Positions 1 to 8,833 of a stretch of DNA of 64,000 nucleotides are shown here, in pieces. The translations under genes and the position numbers were made by a program. A model generated the notes under the pieces. It did not search any database, was not told the origin of the DNA, and worked only from the letters and a program-made list of their open reading frames with translations. The stretch covers positions 1-64,000 of the forward strand of contig NZ_CABVPL010000010.1 of assembly GCF_902499045.1 (NCBI RefSeq). The letters run 5' to 3'. The stretch comes from Burkholderia latens. Lineage in GTDB: Bacteria > Pseudomonadota > Gammaproteobacteria > Burkholderiales > Burkholderiaceae. Numbering within the stretch: the first letter of the stretch is position 1; the number at the start of each line of letters is the position of its first letter.

Positions 1-600
1 GACCGTGCGGCGCAGCGCGGCGAGCGCCGGCTCGCGGCCGCCCGGCGCGTTCGACACGATCTGGTAGTACTCGGCGCCCAGCGCGCCGGACGGCGCGCCG
101 TTCGGAAACAGCGCGACGATGCGCCGGGCCGCTTCGTCGGCGCGGCCGCTGCGGGCGAGCAGGCGGATTTGCGCCATCTCGCCGCGCCCGCTCGTCGCGA
201 CGCGGTATTCGTCGGCCGCGCGCCGCGTGTCCGGCGCGGAGGGCGCGAGCGTCTGCAGCCGCGCAAGCGAGGCCTGCGCGCGTTGCGCGTCGCCGAGCCG
301 CAGCAGCACGCGCATCTGCTCCGCGAGCAGCGCCGGGTCGTCCGGCGCGATCAGCAGCCCTTTGCGCAGCGCGTCGCGCGCGAGGTCGTCGCGATGCTTG
401 TCGCCCCACATGCGCGCGGTCGCGAGCTGGCGCCGCGCGTCGGCCAGATCGGCCGCGGTCGGGGCCGAGGTCGCCGCGGCCTTCGGCGCGACGGCTTTCG
501 GTGCGGCCGCGACGGTGGCGGCGGCCGCGGCCGGCCCGGCCGCGCAGACGCACGACGCGAGCCACGCGAAACCCGCGACGCGCGGCGCGGTGCGCTTCAT
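1..600 (-). CDS. bcsC: Cellulose synthase operon protein C, N-terminal part (cut by window edge)
   Basis: The reading frame starts at 600 and runs off the left edge, so only about 200 residues are present. A signal peptide (positive N-terminus MKRTAPR, then a hydrophobic stretch to about residue 30) is followed by an Ala/Pro linker and helical TPR-like repeats (LATARMWGDKHRDDLARDA, then LLRLGDAQRAQASLARLQ). This fits BcsC, the periplasmic TPR scaffold plus outer-membrane channel that exports cellulose; the barrel would lie beyond the window. The start codon overlaps the bcsZ stop in an ATGA junction, so translation is probably coupled. The call rests mainly on position next to bcsZ and bcsB. 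Confidence 0.85.
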   Translation of the reverse strand, partial: MKRTAPRVAGFAWLASCVCAAGPAAAAATVAAAPKAVAPKAAATSAPTAADLADARRQLATARMWGDKHRDDLARDALRKGLLIAPDDPALLAEQMRVLLRLGDAQRAQASLARLQTLAPSAPDTRRAADEYRVATSGRGEMAQIRLLARSGRADEAARRIVALFPNGAPSGALGAEYYQIVSNAPGGREPALAALRRTV

Positions 601-1835
601 CGGGCCGCGCATGAACGGCCCTCCCAGCGGGGATCGAGCGAGCCGTCCGCGCCGAACCGGTAGCGGCCTTCGCGCCAGCCGAGGCCGAACAGCGTCAGCA
701 CGCTCGTGTAATAGCCGGGCGCCGACTGGCGCGCGAGCGTCTCGACGCGCGCCGCCTGCGCATCGGCGAGCGCATGCTGGCCGCGCGCATCGAGAAACGG
801 CACGGCGGCCGCGGAGAATCCGCCGTTGCCGTCGTTCGGGCCTGCGACGCCGGTCGTCGTATCGACCTTCTCCGGCGGCGCGCCATGCGCGGCGATGTAG
901 TCCGCGAACGGCGCGAAGCGCGCGAGCAGCGGCGCGGCGAGCGGATCGGCACGATCGAGCATGCCGGCCCACAGGTACACGCGAATCGCGTTGTACGCAC
1001 TTTCCGCATGGGTCTGCGGATCCGGGGCGAACCCGGCCCCCGCGCGATACAGCGCCCAGTCGGGCGCGAAGCCCTTCGGCGCGGTGTCGAGCAGCACGCG
1101 GCCGGTGCTCGTCGCGAGCGCGGCCCAGCGGCGATCGTCGGGCAGCCGCGCGGCGAGCCCGCGGATCACCTGCGGCGGCGAATAGCTCGGATTCACGCGC
1201 CATTGGCCGCCGGCCAGCTTGAAGCCGGTCGGCCCGGGCAGCAGCGCGAGGCCGAGCCCCGGCACGCTGGCCGTCTCGTCGTCGAGCACGCGCTTCGCGA
1301 GCAGCGCGCCGCGCGCCGTGTAGCTGCGCTCGCGCCACAACCGGCCGGCTTCGACGAGCGTGTACGCGATCCACAGGTCGGCATCCGACGCCGCGTTCGC
1401 GTCGAGCACGCGCCATGCGCCGTCGGGCGCGCGGCCCCACAGCCACGCCGGCAGATGCGCGCTCAGGTCGCCCTGCGCGAGGTTGTTCTCGGTCCATGCG
1501 AGGATCGTGTCGAACGTGCGCCGGTCGTTCGCGACCAGTGCGAAGAACAGTCCATACGCCTGCCCCTCCGATACCGTGCGCGAATCGGCCGAGCCGACGT
1601 CGATCACGCGGCCGTCGGCCGACACGAAATCGCGCTTGAACGCATCCCAGCGCGGCCATGCCGTGCCGCATTGCGCGTCCGCCGCGCCGGCCGCGCTGCG
1701 TGGCGTCGCCGGTGCGGCCTGCGCCGCCCGTGCCGCCCCGGCTACCGAACACGCGGCCGCAACGGCCAGCACCCACGTCGCGCCGACGCGCCGCGCCGGC
1801 CGCGTGGCCCGTCGCCTTGCGAATGCCCACGCCAT
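597..1835 (-). CDS. bcsZ: Cellulose-synthesis endoglucanase, glycoside hydrolase family 8
   Basis: 412 residues with a long basic N-terminus and hydrophobic segment to about residue 40, as expected for a periplasmic enzyme. The family 8 proton-donor region SEGQAYG places Glu at residue 90, and the second signature SDADLWIAY places Asp at 151 and 153. BcsZ hydrolyses beta-1,4-glucan and is needed for proper cellulose export and fibre form. It lies 3 nt after bcsB and overlaps bcsC by 4 nt, so the three genes form one operon. The protein is somewhat longer than typical BcsZ (about 370 residues), so a shorter signal-peptide start is possible. Confidence 0.93.
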   Translation of the reverse strand: MAWAFARRRATRPARRVGATWVLAVAAACSVAGAARAAQAAPATPRSAAGAADAQCGTAWPRWDAFKRDFVSADGRVIDVGSADSRTVSEGQAYGLFFALVANDRRTFDTILAWTENNLAQGDLSAHLPAWLWGRAPDGAWRVLDANAASDADLWIAYTLVEAGRLWRERSYTARGALLAKRVLDDETASVPGLGLALLPGPTGFKLAGGQWRVNPSYSPPQVIRGLAARLPDDRRWAALATSTGRVLLDTAPKGFAPDWALYRAGAGFAPDPQTHAESAYNAIRVYLWAGMLDRADPLAAPLLARFAPFADYIAAHGAPPEKVDTTTGVAGPNDGNGGFSAAAVPFLDARGQHALADAQAARVETLARQSAPGYYTSVLTLFGLGWREGRYRFGADGSLDPRWEGRSCAAR

Positions 1836-1838
1836 CCG

Positions 1839-4160
1839 TTACATCCCCCGTCGGCGCGCGGCGATTCTCTGCAGCACGCTGAACACGCCGAGCGCGAGCA
1901 GCAGCCCCGCGACGACCCCGACCACGCCGAGCACGACCGGGTGCCGCGCCGCCTGCGTCCACACACGCGCATACCACGGCACGAAGCCGACCACGTACGG
2001 CTCGCCGACGCGCAGGCTGTCCACCTGCCCCGGCCGCACCAGCGCGAGGTCGCCCTGCAGCTGCGACACGAGGCCCGGCTTCTCGAACACGTCGAGCAGA
2101 TCGCCCAGGCGCGCCTGACCGGTCGCCGTCAGCGCGACGACGCTGCGGCCATGACTGCCCGGCAGCTCGAAACCGGCGAGCGCCGCGAGCTGGCCCGTCT
2201 GCTCGATATGCGCGCTGCCGTCGGCCATCCCGACGCCGTTGCGCCAGCGCTCCTTCACCGAGAACGCGACGCGCGTCGCGCCGGTGCCGCGCTGCTGGTC
2301 GATCGATAGCGGCAGCGCCGTGCGCCAGCGCGACAGCAGCGGCGACGCGGGCGAGCCGTCGATCACGAGCAGGTCCTTGCGGCCGTCGAGCGCGGCGACG
2401 TCGCCGGGCCGCGCGACCTGCACGCGCAGCGCCGGGAAGCCGGTCCACTGGCCCATGTGGCCGAGCATCGTCAGGTACGCTTCGAGCTCCTGCGGCGATG
2501 GCCGGTCGGGCACCACGACCGCCGTCTGCGACAGGTCGGCGAAGCGCGTGAACGGAAAGCCGCTGTTCGCGAAGAACGCGAGGTTCGGCAATTGCGCGTA
2601 GTGGACGAAGTGCGAGAAGTCGATCGTCGAATCCGGATCGATCGCCGCGCGCTGCGGCTCGGTCGCGGTGCTCGAGCAGAGCCCCGTCTTCTGCGAGTCG
2701 AGCGTGAAGCGGAACTGCAGCTGGTTGCCGCTGCCGACGCGGAACGCCGGGATGTCGACGTCGCTCGTCACGCGCCCTTCCGGCACCGACAGCAGCGGCA
2801 GCTGCATGCGCCCGCGCGCGTCTTCCGCATGGGCCGGCCCGAGCCGGTACGACTTCACGAGCTGGTCGTTGATCTCGACGGCGAGCGTCGAGTTGTCCTG
2901 CACGGTCGGCGCCGTGTAGCGGTAGCGCAGCGTGATCGGCACGCCCGAGCCGTTCCACGAATGAAGATCGGCCGGCACGCGCAGGTTCAGGCGGATCGCA
3001 TCGGGCGACGTGCCGCGCACTTCGAGCTCGCGCGGGTCCGACACGAGCTCGCGGAACGCGATCGGCCGGTTCACCGGCAGCCAGCGCGGCGCATCGTACG
3101 GCTTGCGCGGCGCGCCGAGATCGACGTGCGCGACCGTCGCCGCCGGCCCCGACAACGCCGCGCGGCCGAGCACGAGCGTCGCGACCGCGTCGTCGAGCTC
3201 GGCCGCCGTGCGGCCCGTCACGATCAGCAGCTTGCGGCCCGGCGCGGCCGGGTTGTCGACCACCGCGAGCAGCGGGCCGTTGACCGACGGCAGCGCGAGC
3301 CCGGCCGGCAGCGTCGTGGCCGTGCCGACTACGACCGCCTGATCGTCCGCCGGCAGCGTGGCCGCGACCGGAAAGCGCGCCTGCCGGTAGTCGGCCTGCG
3401 CGCCGAACCACGACGCGAGCACGCCGGCGCTGCGCAGCGTCGCCGAGTCGGGCGACGCCGGCAGCACGAACGGCAGCCGCAGCAGCCCGTTGTCGCGCCG
3501 GTCGAAGAACGGCGCGGGCAGCAGCGCGAGATCGTTCGGCAAGCGCACCGGCGATTCGTCGAGAATCAGCTCGCTCGTCGGGCTCACGTCGGCCCACAGC
3601 GCCGAGTTCGACGGGTCCTCGCAATGATCGAGCGTGTAATGCGCGATCAGGCGCAGGCCGATCTGGTTGTAATCGGAGAAGTAGCGCGGATCGATCGGAA
3701 TGTCCTGCGTGATCATGCGGCCCGCGCGCGGCGCGTCGAACGGGACGGTCGCGACCACCTCGCCGTTGACCGACACTTTCAGGTGCGACATCGGAAACAC
3801 GAGCGACGGCGAATACGCGTAGGTCAGGCGCAACCGCGCGCCCGTGACCACGCGGTCGAGCCGCACGCCCGCGTTGATCGTGCGCGCGTCGTCGGCGCCG
3901 CGCAGGTGCACCGGATCGAACGCGCCCAGCGACGCGAACGGCAGGCGCACGGTCGTCGCCGGCAACCCGGCGGCCGGCGCGCTGGCGGCGCCCGGCGCGG
4001 CGGCGAGCGGTGGTGTGGCCGCGCCGCTGCCGGGCGTCGGTGTCGCCGAAGGAGCGGAGGCCGCCGGCACGGCCGGCATCGGTGCGGCCGACAGCGCGGC
4101 CGCATGGAGCGCACCGACCGCGGCGACGGACAGGACGAACAACGACGCAGCCGGCTTCAT
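1839..4160 (-). CDS. bcsB: Cellulose synthase regulatory subunit BcsB
   Basis: 773 residues. An N-terminal signal peptide is followed by an Ala/Pro-rich linker to about residue 70, then the two repeated carbohydrate-binding/flavodoxin-like modules of BcsB, and one C-terminal transmembrane helix at about 735-760 (VVLGVVGVVAGLLLALGVF) that anchors the protein next to BcsA. BcsB guides nascent cellulose through the periplasm. Length and order (bcsB-bcsZ-bcsC) match the family. The oddity is that no bcsA catalytic subunit lies upstream; the next 1.1 kb has no intact gene. Confidence 0.93.
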   Translation of the reverse strand: MKPAASLFVLSVAAVGALHAAALSAAPMPAVPAASAPSATPTPGSGAATPPLAAAPGAASAPAAGLPATTVRLPFASLGAFDPVHLRGADDARTINAGVRLDRVVTGARLRLTYAYSPSLVFPMSHLKVSVNGEVVATVPFDAPRAGRMITQDIPIDPRYFSDYNQIGLRLIAHYTLDHCEDPSNSALWADVSPTSELILDESPVRLPNDLALLPAPFFDRRDNGLLRLPFVLPASPDSATLRSAGVLASWFGAQADYRQARFPVAATLPADDQAVVVGTATTLPAGLALPSVNGPLLAVVDNPAAPGRKLLIVTGRTAAELDDAVATLVLGRAALSGPAATVAHVDLGAPRKPYDAPRWLPVNRPIAFRELVSDPRELEVRGTSPDAIRLNLRVPADLHSWNGSGVPITLRYRYTAPTVQDNSTLAVEINDQLVKSYRLGPAHAEDARGRMQLPLLSVPEGRVTSDVDIPAFRVGSGNQLQFRFTLDSQKTGLCSSTATEPQRAAIDPDSTIDFSHFVHYAQLPNLAFFANSGFPFTRFADLSQTAVVVPDRPSPQELEAYLTMLGHMGQWTGFPALRVQVARPGDVAALDGRKDLLVIDGSPASPLLSRWRTALPLSIDQQRGTGATRVAFSVKERWRNGVGMADGSAHIEQTGQLAALAGFELPGSHGRSVVALTATGQARLGDLLDVFEKPGLVSQLQGDLALVRPGQVDSLRVGEPYVVGFVPWYARVWTQAARHPVVLGVVGVVAGLLLALGVFSVLQRIAARRRGM

Positions 4161-4258
4161 GCGCGGCTCCGCATCGTCGTGGTCATGGTCGTGGTCGTCC
4201 GGTGATCAAGCGCGCCGCAACCGGCGCGCGCAAAGCAGCTATGCCCGTGAGTGCACAT
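4157..4258 (-). CDS. Possible 33-residue leader ORF overlapping bcsB
   Basis: An ATG at 4258 preceded by a G-rich stretch (GAGGGGAAGCAGTGGGG) opens a 33-codon frame whose TGA overlaps the bcsB ATG as ATGA. The peptide is Cys/His-containing and ends in a Thr-rich run (TTTTMTTTMRSRA) caused by a short GACCAC-type repeat. It matches no family I recognise. It could be a translational-coupling leader or chance. Confidence 0.25.
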   Translation of the reverse strand: MCTHGHSCFARAGCGALDHRTTTTMTTTMRSRA

Positions 4259-4260
4259 CC

Positions 4261-5029
4261 CCACTGCTTCCCCTCAAAGTCTGGCCTAATTCATTTATCG
4301 AAACGACCCGGCGAATTCTCCGCTGCCGGCCGGCAGGCTGCGCTCGCCTGACACCGGCGCCCGCACATTCGTCACACTATCTCAAAATAGAGACGAAACT
4401 CACCCGGATTCGTGCGGACGAAGCGAAAAACAACTCGGTTCGGTCGGAAATACGACGCGCGGCGATTGAATGGTAAAAATTGCACCGTTGCTGCCGGCCG
4501 GACTGGCCGGCACCCTGCGGCGCCGAACCGTCGCTCCGGACAACCGGCCGGATGCCGGCTGCGGCCCGTTGCGAGCCGCCCGGAGCAACGCTGCCGCGTG
4601 CGCGGCGCGTATCCTACCGCAAGCCGGCACCGCGCGCCGCGCTTTCTTCATCAAAAACTGACCTGGATCAAACAGCCGACACCACGATCCCGCCCGCCGA
4701 CACGCTGCTGTGCAGCATTGCGGTCCAGACGGAGATCGCGAAGCCGGGCATCGATCGCGGCAGCGTGATGACCGACGTGACCGGGCAGGTGCCGCGACTC
4801 ACCGGTGCGGGCGGCGCGGCGGACGAGTTCGCCGAAGGCGACCACATTGCGTACCGCGCCGCATCGGGCTCCGCCGCAGGAATGCTCGGGCTGCGGCTGC
4901 GCCCGCGCGGGGAGCGTGTCCGGCCGGTGCGTGACGGGCGGCGAACTGCTGTAGTGCAGCGATCCGGAAATCGACCCGCGCGTCGATCGCGATGCCTGCC
5001 GCCTGCCGAACGTCGGCCGCCGCGACGAC
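4261..5029. other. Non-coding or decayed stretch upstream of bcsB
   Basis: No convincing gene on either strand. The first 200 bases (4261-4480) are less G+C-rich than the flanks and probably hold the bcsB promoter. From about 4690 to 5030 there are short plus-strand coding-like pieces (for example SVMTDVTGQ near 4765) that could be the sensor part of the decayed diguanylate cyclase that follows, but frames are broken throughout. Confidence 0.4.
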
Positions 5030-5240
5030 GTCGGCGTGAAACGCGTGCGGCTCGCGCGGCCGGTAGGCGAACCGTTCGAGTTCGAAGGGCACCTGCTGCG
5101 GTTCAGCTCGGCTCGGCTCGGCGTCTGCGTCGGTCTCAGCGTCGCGATGCTGTCCGACGACGGCACCGACATGAACGCGCTGATCGAGCACGCGGATCGC
5201 GCGCGATGTACGAGGTGAAGCCCACGCGGGCACAGCGGGC
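5030..5240 (+). pseudogene. C-terminal remnant of a GGDEF diguanylate cyclase
   Basis: The plus-strand frame at 5036 reads EPFEFEGHLLRFSSARLGV, then SDDGTDMNALIEHADRA, which is the end of a GGDEF domain (usual pattern EPFEFEGH..V..S.GIA..P.DG.D...L...AD.AMY..K). The following MYEVKP continues in another frame, so a frameshift separates the two at about 5206. The GGDEF motif itself is not present. Diguanylate cyclases supply the c-di-GMP that activates cellulose synthase, so its position beside bcs genes makes sense as an old partner now decayed. Confidence 0.55.
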
Positions 5241-5303
5241 CGCGCACACGCTCGTGTCACGCGCGCCGCGTTCGGCCTGCCGCCGCGGCACACGCCCGCG
5301 CGG

Positions 5304-5759
5304 CTACCCGATCCGTGCCGCCGCGATCGCGAGCCCGACCACGATCCACTGGGCGATCGCGACCAGCACGCTGGCCCGGCATAGTCCGACCGCGCCGCGC
5401 ACGCGTGCGTCGAGCGTGCGTCCGGCCTTCCGTTCATCGATCCAGCCGAGCTCGGCAAGCGCGCGATCGAGCGCGGCGAGCGCGTCGTCGATCGGGTCGC
5501 CGCCCGACGCCGTTCGCGCCAACGCGGCGAACAGCCGCCGATCGATCTGGATGCGCACCGCGTACCACAGCGCGGCGATCCCCGACCCTGTGCTGACCAC
5601 GGCCAGCAGCACGCGCGCGACCGCCGCCGCCGGCCAGCCCGACGCGATCCACCACCCCGCGCCGGCCGCGGCAAACGCGGCGGCGATCGCCCACGCGCCC
5701 GCGTCGAGCGCACCGCGCGCGGCGGCGATCCGAAACGATATGGATACGTCGCGCATCAT
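5304..5759 (-). CDS. Small inner-membrane protein of unknown function
   Basis: 151 residues from the ATG at 5759, which overlaps the previous stop as ATGA. It has two hydrophobic segments near the N-terminus (GAWAIAAAFAAAGAGWWIA and VARVLLAVVSTGSGIAALW) and another at the C-terminal end (VLVAIAQWIVVGLAIAAA), with a soluble helical part between them. I recognise no family. Its coupling to the hydrolase-methyltransferase gene places it in the phospholipid-type module, where E. coli has a membrane phosphatase (YnbD), but no phosphatase motif is visible here. Confidence 0.6.
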   Translation of the reverse strand: MMRDVSISFRIAAARGALDAGAWAIAAAFAAAGAGWWIASGWPAAAVARVLLAVVSTGSGIAALWYAVRIQIDRRLFAALARTASGGDPIDDALAALDRALAELGWIDERKAGRTLDARVRGAVGLCRASVLVAIAQWIVVGLAIAAARIG

Positions 5760-5929
5760 CCGCGCTCCGTCACGCGGCGGCGGCCGAGCCAGTCCTGCAA
5801 CATGACCGCGCAGTCGGTCGACCACAGCGCATACGACCGCACCGCAGCGGCCGCCGCGAGCGCCTCCCGCGCATCGCGGCGCCACGCGACCGCGCACGTC
5901 ACACCGCGTCCGCCGCCGAGCGCGCTCAT
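5756..5929 (-). CDS. 57-residue hypothetical protein
   Basis: The start at 5929 overlaps the stop of the upstream gene (ATGA), and the stop overlaps the start of the next gene in the same way, so the small frame is held between two coupled genes. The sequence (MSALGGGRGV, then ALWSTDCAVMLQDWLGRRR) is mostly soluble with no motif I know. The double ATGA overlap is the main evidence that it is translated. Confidence 0.5.
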   Translation of the reverse strand: MSALGGGRGVTCAVAWRRDAREALAAAAAVRSYALWSTDCAVMLQDWLGRRRVTERG

Positions 5930-7695
5930 CACGCGTCGACCCGCTGCGCGAGGCTGACCGTGAAGATGCCCTTCTCGTCGATCCGCTGGTCGAGCTTGCG
6001 GAAACCCGCTCGCGCGACGAGCTCGTCCATCTCGGCCTGCGAACGGCGGCGCATCACCCACGTTGCGTCGCCGCGGTGATTGTTCAGCGCACGCGCGATG
6101 AACTCGAGTTGCGGATGCCAAGGCTGCCCCGTATAGACGAGATAGCCGCCGGGCGGCACCGCGTGCGCGAGCCCGCGCAGCGAGCGCTCGATCAGCGCGT
6201 TCTCGCCGAACAGTTCATACAGCCCGGACACGATCGCGAGCGTCGGCCGCGGCTCGAGCGCCGCGAGCGACGCCTCGTCGAATGCATCGCCGCGCTCGAA
6301 GCGCGCGATCGGTTCCAGGCCGCGCTGCGCGATCAGCACGCGTCCGGCGTCGACGTTCGGCGGGCTGTAGTCGCGCAGCGTGATGTCGTCCGGCGCCGCG
6401 CCGTCGCGCTCGGCGACCGTCGCGATCGCATCGAGCACGTAGCGGCCGTGCCCGGCGGCGATATCGACGATCCGCACCGGTTCGCCGCGCTCGCGCAGCC
6501 GGCCGATCGCCGCGCCGATCAGCTCCTGCAGATGCACCTTGCGCTGCCGGATCCCGGCCCAGCCCGGCGAATCGAGATAGGTTCGATCGATCAGCGTACC
6601 GATGCCGAACCGCCCCTGGGCGCGGTTGCGGTAAACGTAGTCGAGCGTCGAGCCCGAATCGAAGCCGAGCCGCAGCCCGAGCGCGATGCCGTCCGACAGC
6701 GCGCCGCCCGCCTTCAGCGCGGCGCGCACGATCGCCCAGTACGCGCGGGCGAACGGGTTCGCGGGCGGACGGCCGAGCGCCGCGTATTCGTCGTGGAACG
6801 CGCCGCGCCGGTCCGCGTCGGCCAGCGACACGCGCGGGCTCGGCGTATCGAACTCGCGCAGCACGAACGCGCGTAGCGGCGCGAGCGCCTGTGCGCGGTC
6901 GCGTTCGCCGAGCGTGTCGTGATAGAAGCCCGGCAGCACGATACGCTCCTTGCGTGCGGCGCCGAGCCGCTCGTAGAAACGGTCCTGCGGGCCGCGATGC
7001 ACGACCCAGTCGGCACCCGAGATCAGCAGTTGCGTCGGCACGGTGATCGCGGCCGCGTCGGCGACGATCCGCCGCGCGGTGTCGTGCAGATCGAGCAGCA
7101 TGTTGACGGCGATCGGCCGCGTGATCAGCGGATCGGCCGCGTAGCTCGCGATCCGTTCGGGATCGTGCGTGAGCAATGCCGGCTTCACGTAGCTGTTCAC
7201 GTAGAACAGCCCGCGCAGCTTGTGCATCAGCCGCAGCCCCGGCCGCGCGAACGGTACGTACAACTTGATGCGGAACGCGGGCGACGCGACGACGAGACAC
7301 CGGATCGGCGGTGCGTAATCGTGCACCCAGGTCGCCGCGAGCACCGCGCCGACGCTCTGCCCGACCACGGCCATGTCGCCGATCGCGATGCCGTGCGTGT
7401 CGCGGATATGCTCGACGAACGTCTGCAGATCGCGCACCGACGCGGCCGCGCTCGGACTGTAGCCGCGTGCGCCGGGCGAGCGGCCGTGGCCGCGTGCGTC
7501 CCATGCGAAGAATGCGAAGTCCGGCAGGTCGAGTTCGTCGACGAGATGCGCGACGCGCGCCGAGTGTTCGTGGCCGCGATGCAGCAGCACGATCGCGCCG
7601 CGGCAACGCGGGCCCGTCGCGGGCCAGTGGCGATAGAACAGCGTCTCGCCGTCGTGCGTGATGAAGTCGGCCTCGCGGGCCGTGCGTGCGCTCAT
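5929..7695 (-). CDS. Bifunctional alpha/beta-hydrolase / SAM-dependent methyltransferase (YnbC-like)
   Basis: 588 residues in two domains. Residues 1-280 are an alpha/beta hydrolase of the monoglyceride-lipase type: oxyanion region LLHRGHEHS, WDARGHGRS, and nucleophile elbow GQSVG with Ser114. Residues from about 310 onward are a class I methyltransferase with motif I VDIAAGHGRY. This fusion is known from E. coli YnbC and its relatives, which sit with a CDP-alcohol phosphotransferase and a CdsA-like protein as here. The substrate is unknown; a lysophospholipid or lipid head group is a reasonable guess. It lies 78 nt downstream of the YnbA-like gene and is followed by two overlapping small genes. 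Confidence 0.88.
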   Translation of the reverse strand: MSARTAREADFITHDGETLFYRHWPATGPRCRGAIVLLHRGHEHSARVAHLVDELDLPDFAFFAWDARGHGRSPGARGYSPSAAASVRDLQTFVEHIRDTHGIAIGDMAVVGQSVGAVLAATWVHDYAPPIRCLVVASPAFRIKLYVPFARPGLRLMHKLRGLFYVNSYVKPALLTHDPERIASYAADPLITRPIAVNMLLDLHDTARRIVADAAAITVPTQLLISGADWVVHRGPQDRFYERLGAARKERIVLPGFYHDTLGERDRAQALAPLRAFVLREFDTPSPRVSLADADRRGAFHDEYAALGRPPANPFARAYWAIVRAALKAGGALSDGIALGLRLGFDSGSTLDYVYRNRAQGRFGIGTLIDRTYLDSPGWAGIRQRKVHLQELIGAAIGRLRERGEPVRIVDIAAGHGRYVLDAIATVAERDGAAPDDITLRDYSPPNVDAGRVLIAQRGLEPIARFERGDAFDEASLAALEPRPTLAIVSGLYELFGENALIERSLRGLAHAVPPGGYLVYTGQPWHPQLEFIARALNNHRGDATWVMRRRSQAEMDELVARAGFRKLDQRIDEKGIFTVSLAQRVDA

Positions 7696-7773
7696 CCGAT
7701 CTCTCTCGTTTCGTTATTCGAATCATGCGGCGCCGCCCTCCGGCGCCGGTGCAGCCGCGGCAGTCGAACGCCG

Positions 7774-8379
7774 TCAGCCGCCCGCTTCCGCGACACCGGC
7801 CTGCACGCGCCGCACCGCCGTCACGATCGACAGCACGATCAGCAGACGCCACAGCCACGCGGCGACGCCGCCGACCGGCAGACCGAAGCCGATCCACAGC
7901 GCGAACGCGCCGAGCGCGAGCGCGCGGTCGCTCTTGCCGAACGGGCCGTCGTAGCGGCGCGTGGCGCCGGCGAGCGGGCCGATCAGCCCAGCGCATTCGA
8001 CGATGACCGCCGTCAGCGCGAACAGCCAGACGTCTGCCGCCGCGAACGCGGGAATCGCGAGAAACGGCAGCACGAGCGCGACGTCGGACACGACGTCGCC
8101 GAGCTCGTTCAGGTATGCGCCGAGCGTGCTCTTCTGCCCGTGTTCGCGCGCGAGCATCCCGTCGATCGCGTTGAGCGCCATCCGCACGAACAGCCAGATC
8201 GGAATCAGCAGGAACAGCACGCGGGCGAACACACCGAGCCCCGCGAGCGCGCCGACGACGATCGAGCCGCCGGCCGCGAACAGCGTGACCTGGTTCGCGG
8301 TGACGCCGCGCGCGGCAAGCGAATCCGCGAACGGACGCAGTTGGTTCTGGAATTTCGGTTTGAGTGCGTAGAGGCTCAT
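7774..8379 (-). CDS. CDP-alcohol phosphatidyltransferase family protein (YnbA-like)
   Basis: 201 residues from the ATG at 8379; the open frame extends upstream but that part is low-complexity and lacks family similarity. The N-terminus MSLYALKPKFQNQLRP and the multi-helix membrane layout match YnbA. The CDP-alcohol signature is present as N70-x2-D73-G-x2-A-R78, G87, N91 and D95, so two of the four canonical aspartates are Asn. As I recall, E. coli YnbA has the same Asn substitutions. The family joins a CDP-activated lipid to an alcohol; the actual alcohol is unknown. It is transcribed divergently from the acyltransferase and CdsA-like genes. Confidence 0.88.
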   Translation of the reverse strand: MSLYALKPKFQNQLRPFADSLAARGVTANQVTLFAAGGSIVVGALAGLGVFARVLFLLIPIWLFVRMALNAIDGMLAREHGQKSTLGAYLNELGDVVSDVALVLPFLAIPAFAAADVWLFALTAVIVECAGLIGPLAGATRRYDGPFGKSDRALALGAFALWIGFGLPVGGVAAWLWRLLIVLSIVTAVRRVQAGVAEAGG

Positions 8380-8833
8380 CGTTTTATTTGGTTCGGCACG
8401 TTCGGACCCGTTTGCCGCCGCCATGCCCCGGGCGGCGCGGCCGCCGGCGACGGGTGCCGGCAGGTGGTCGTAATCGTCGCCGAGCGGCCCCGATGCGTCA
8501 AGCCGCGCCATGCGGCCGGGGTGCCGCGCAATCTGGCGTTTTCGGCGGAAACTCGCGATAATCCGCTGGCCCGCAAGCACAGCAATCGATTCGAACTGCA
8601 GACGGGCGCTCGTGCAACAGCCGATTTTCCCGCCGTCGAACGGCGATGCACCGCGACGCAACGTGCGCGGCGAATCGTCCGACGATCGCGGCCCTGCGAC
8701 AGGCAGCCACGAATTTGAAAAAAATTGAACAACAATGGCCGTCCGGCGCGCATCCTGCCGCGCCGGCATTCCGGGAACCCGCGCGCCGCCCCTGCGCGGC
8801 CGCGCGCGCATGCGCGCAGGAGGCGCCGCGCCG
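8380..8833. promoter_or_regulatory. Divergent intergenic region of the phospholipid-type module
   Basis: About 450 bases between the minus-strand YnbA-like gene and the plus-strand acyltransferase. A less G+C-rich core (AATTTGAAAAAAATTGAACAACAATGG, 8711-8737, written here as two adjacent pieces AATTTGAAAAAAATTGAAC and AACAATGG) is the likeliest promoter zone for the plus-strand genes. A strong ribosome site CAGGAGG at 8817-8823 precedes the acyltransferase ATG by 10 nt. No operator is clear. Confidence 0.4.

Noticed and set aside
774-2309. 511-codon plus-strand frame opposite bcsZ and bcsB
   Set aside because: Arg/His/Ala-rich antisense shadow of GC-rich genes; no family features, while bcsZ and bcsB motifs are clear on the other strand.
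2457-4205. 582-codon plus-strand frame opposite bcsB
   Set aside because: Same kind of shadow; composition is that of an antisense frame.
6215-7996. 593-codon minus-strand frame overlapping the hydrolase-methyltransferase
   Set aside because: Arg-rich alternative frame; the hydrolase frame has GQSVG and SAM motifs.
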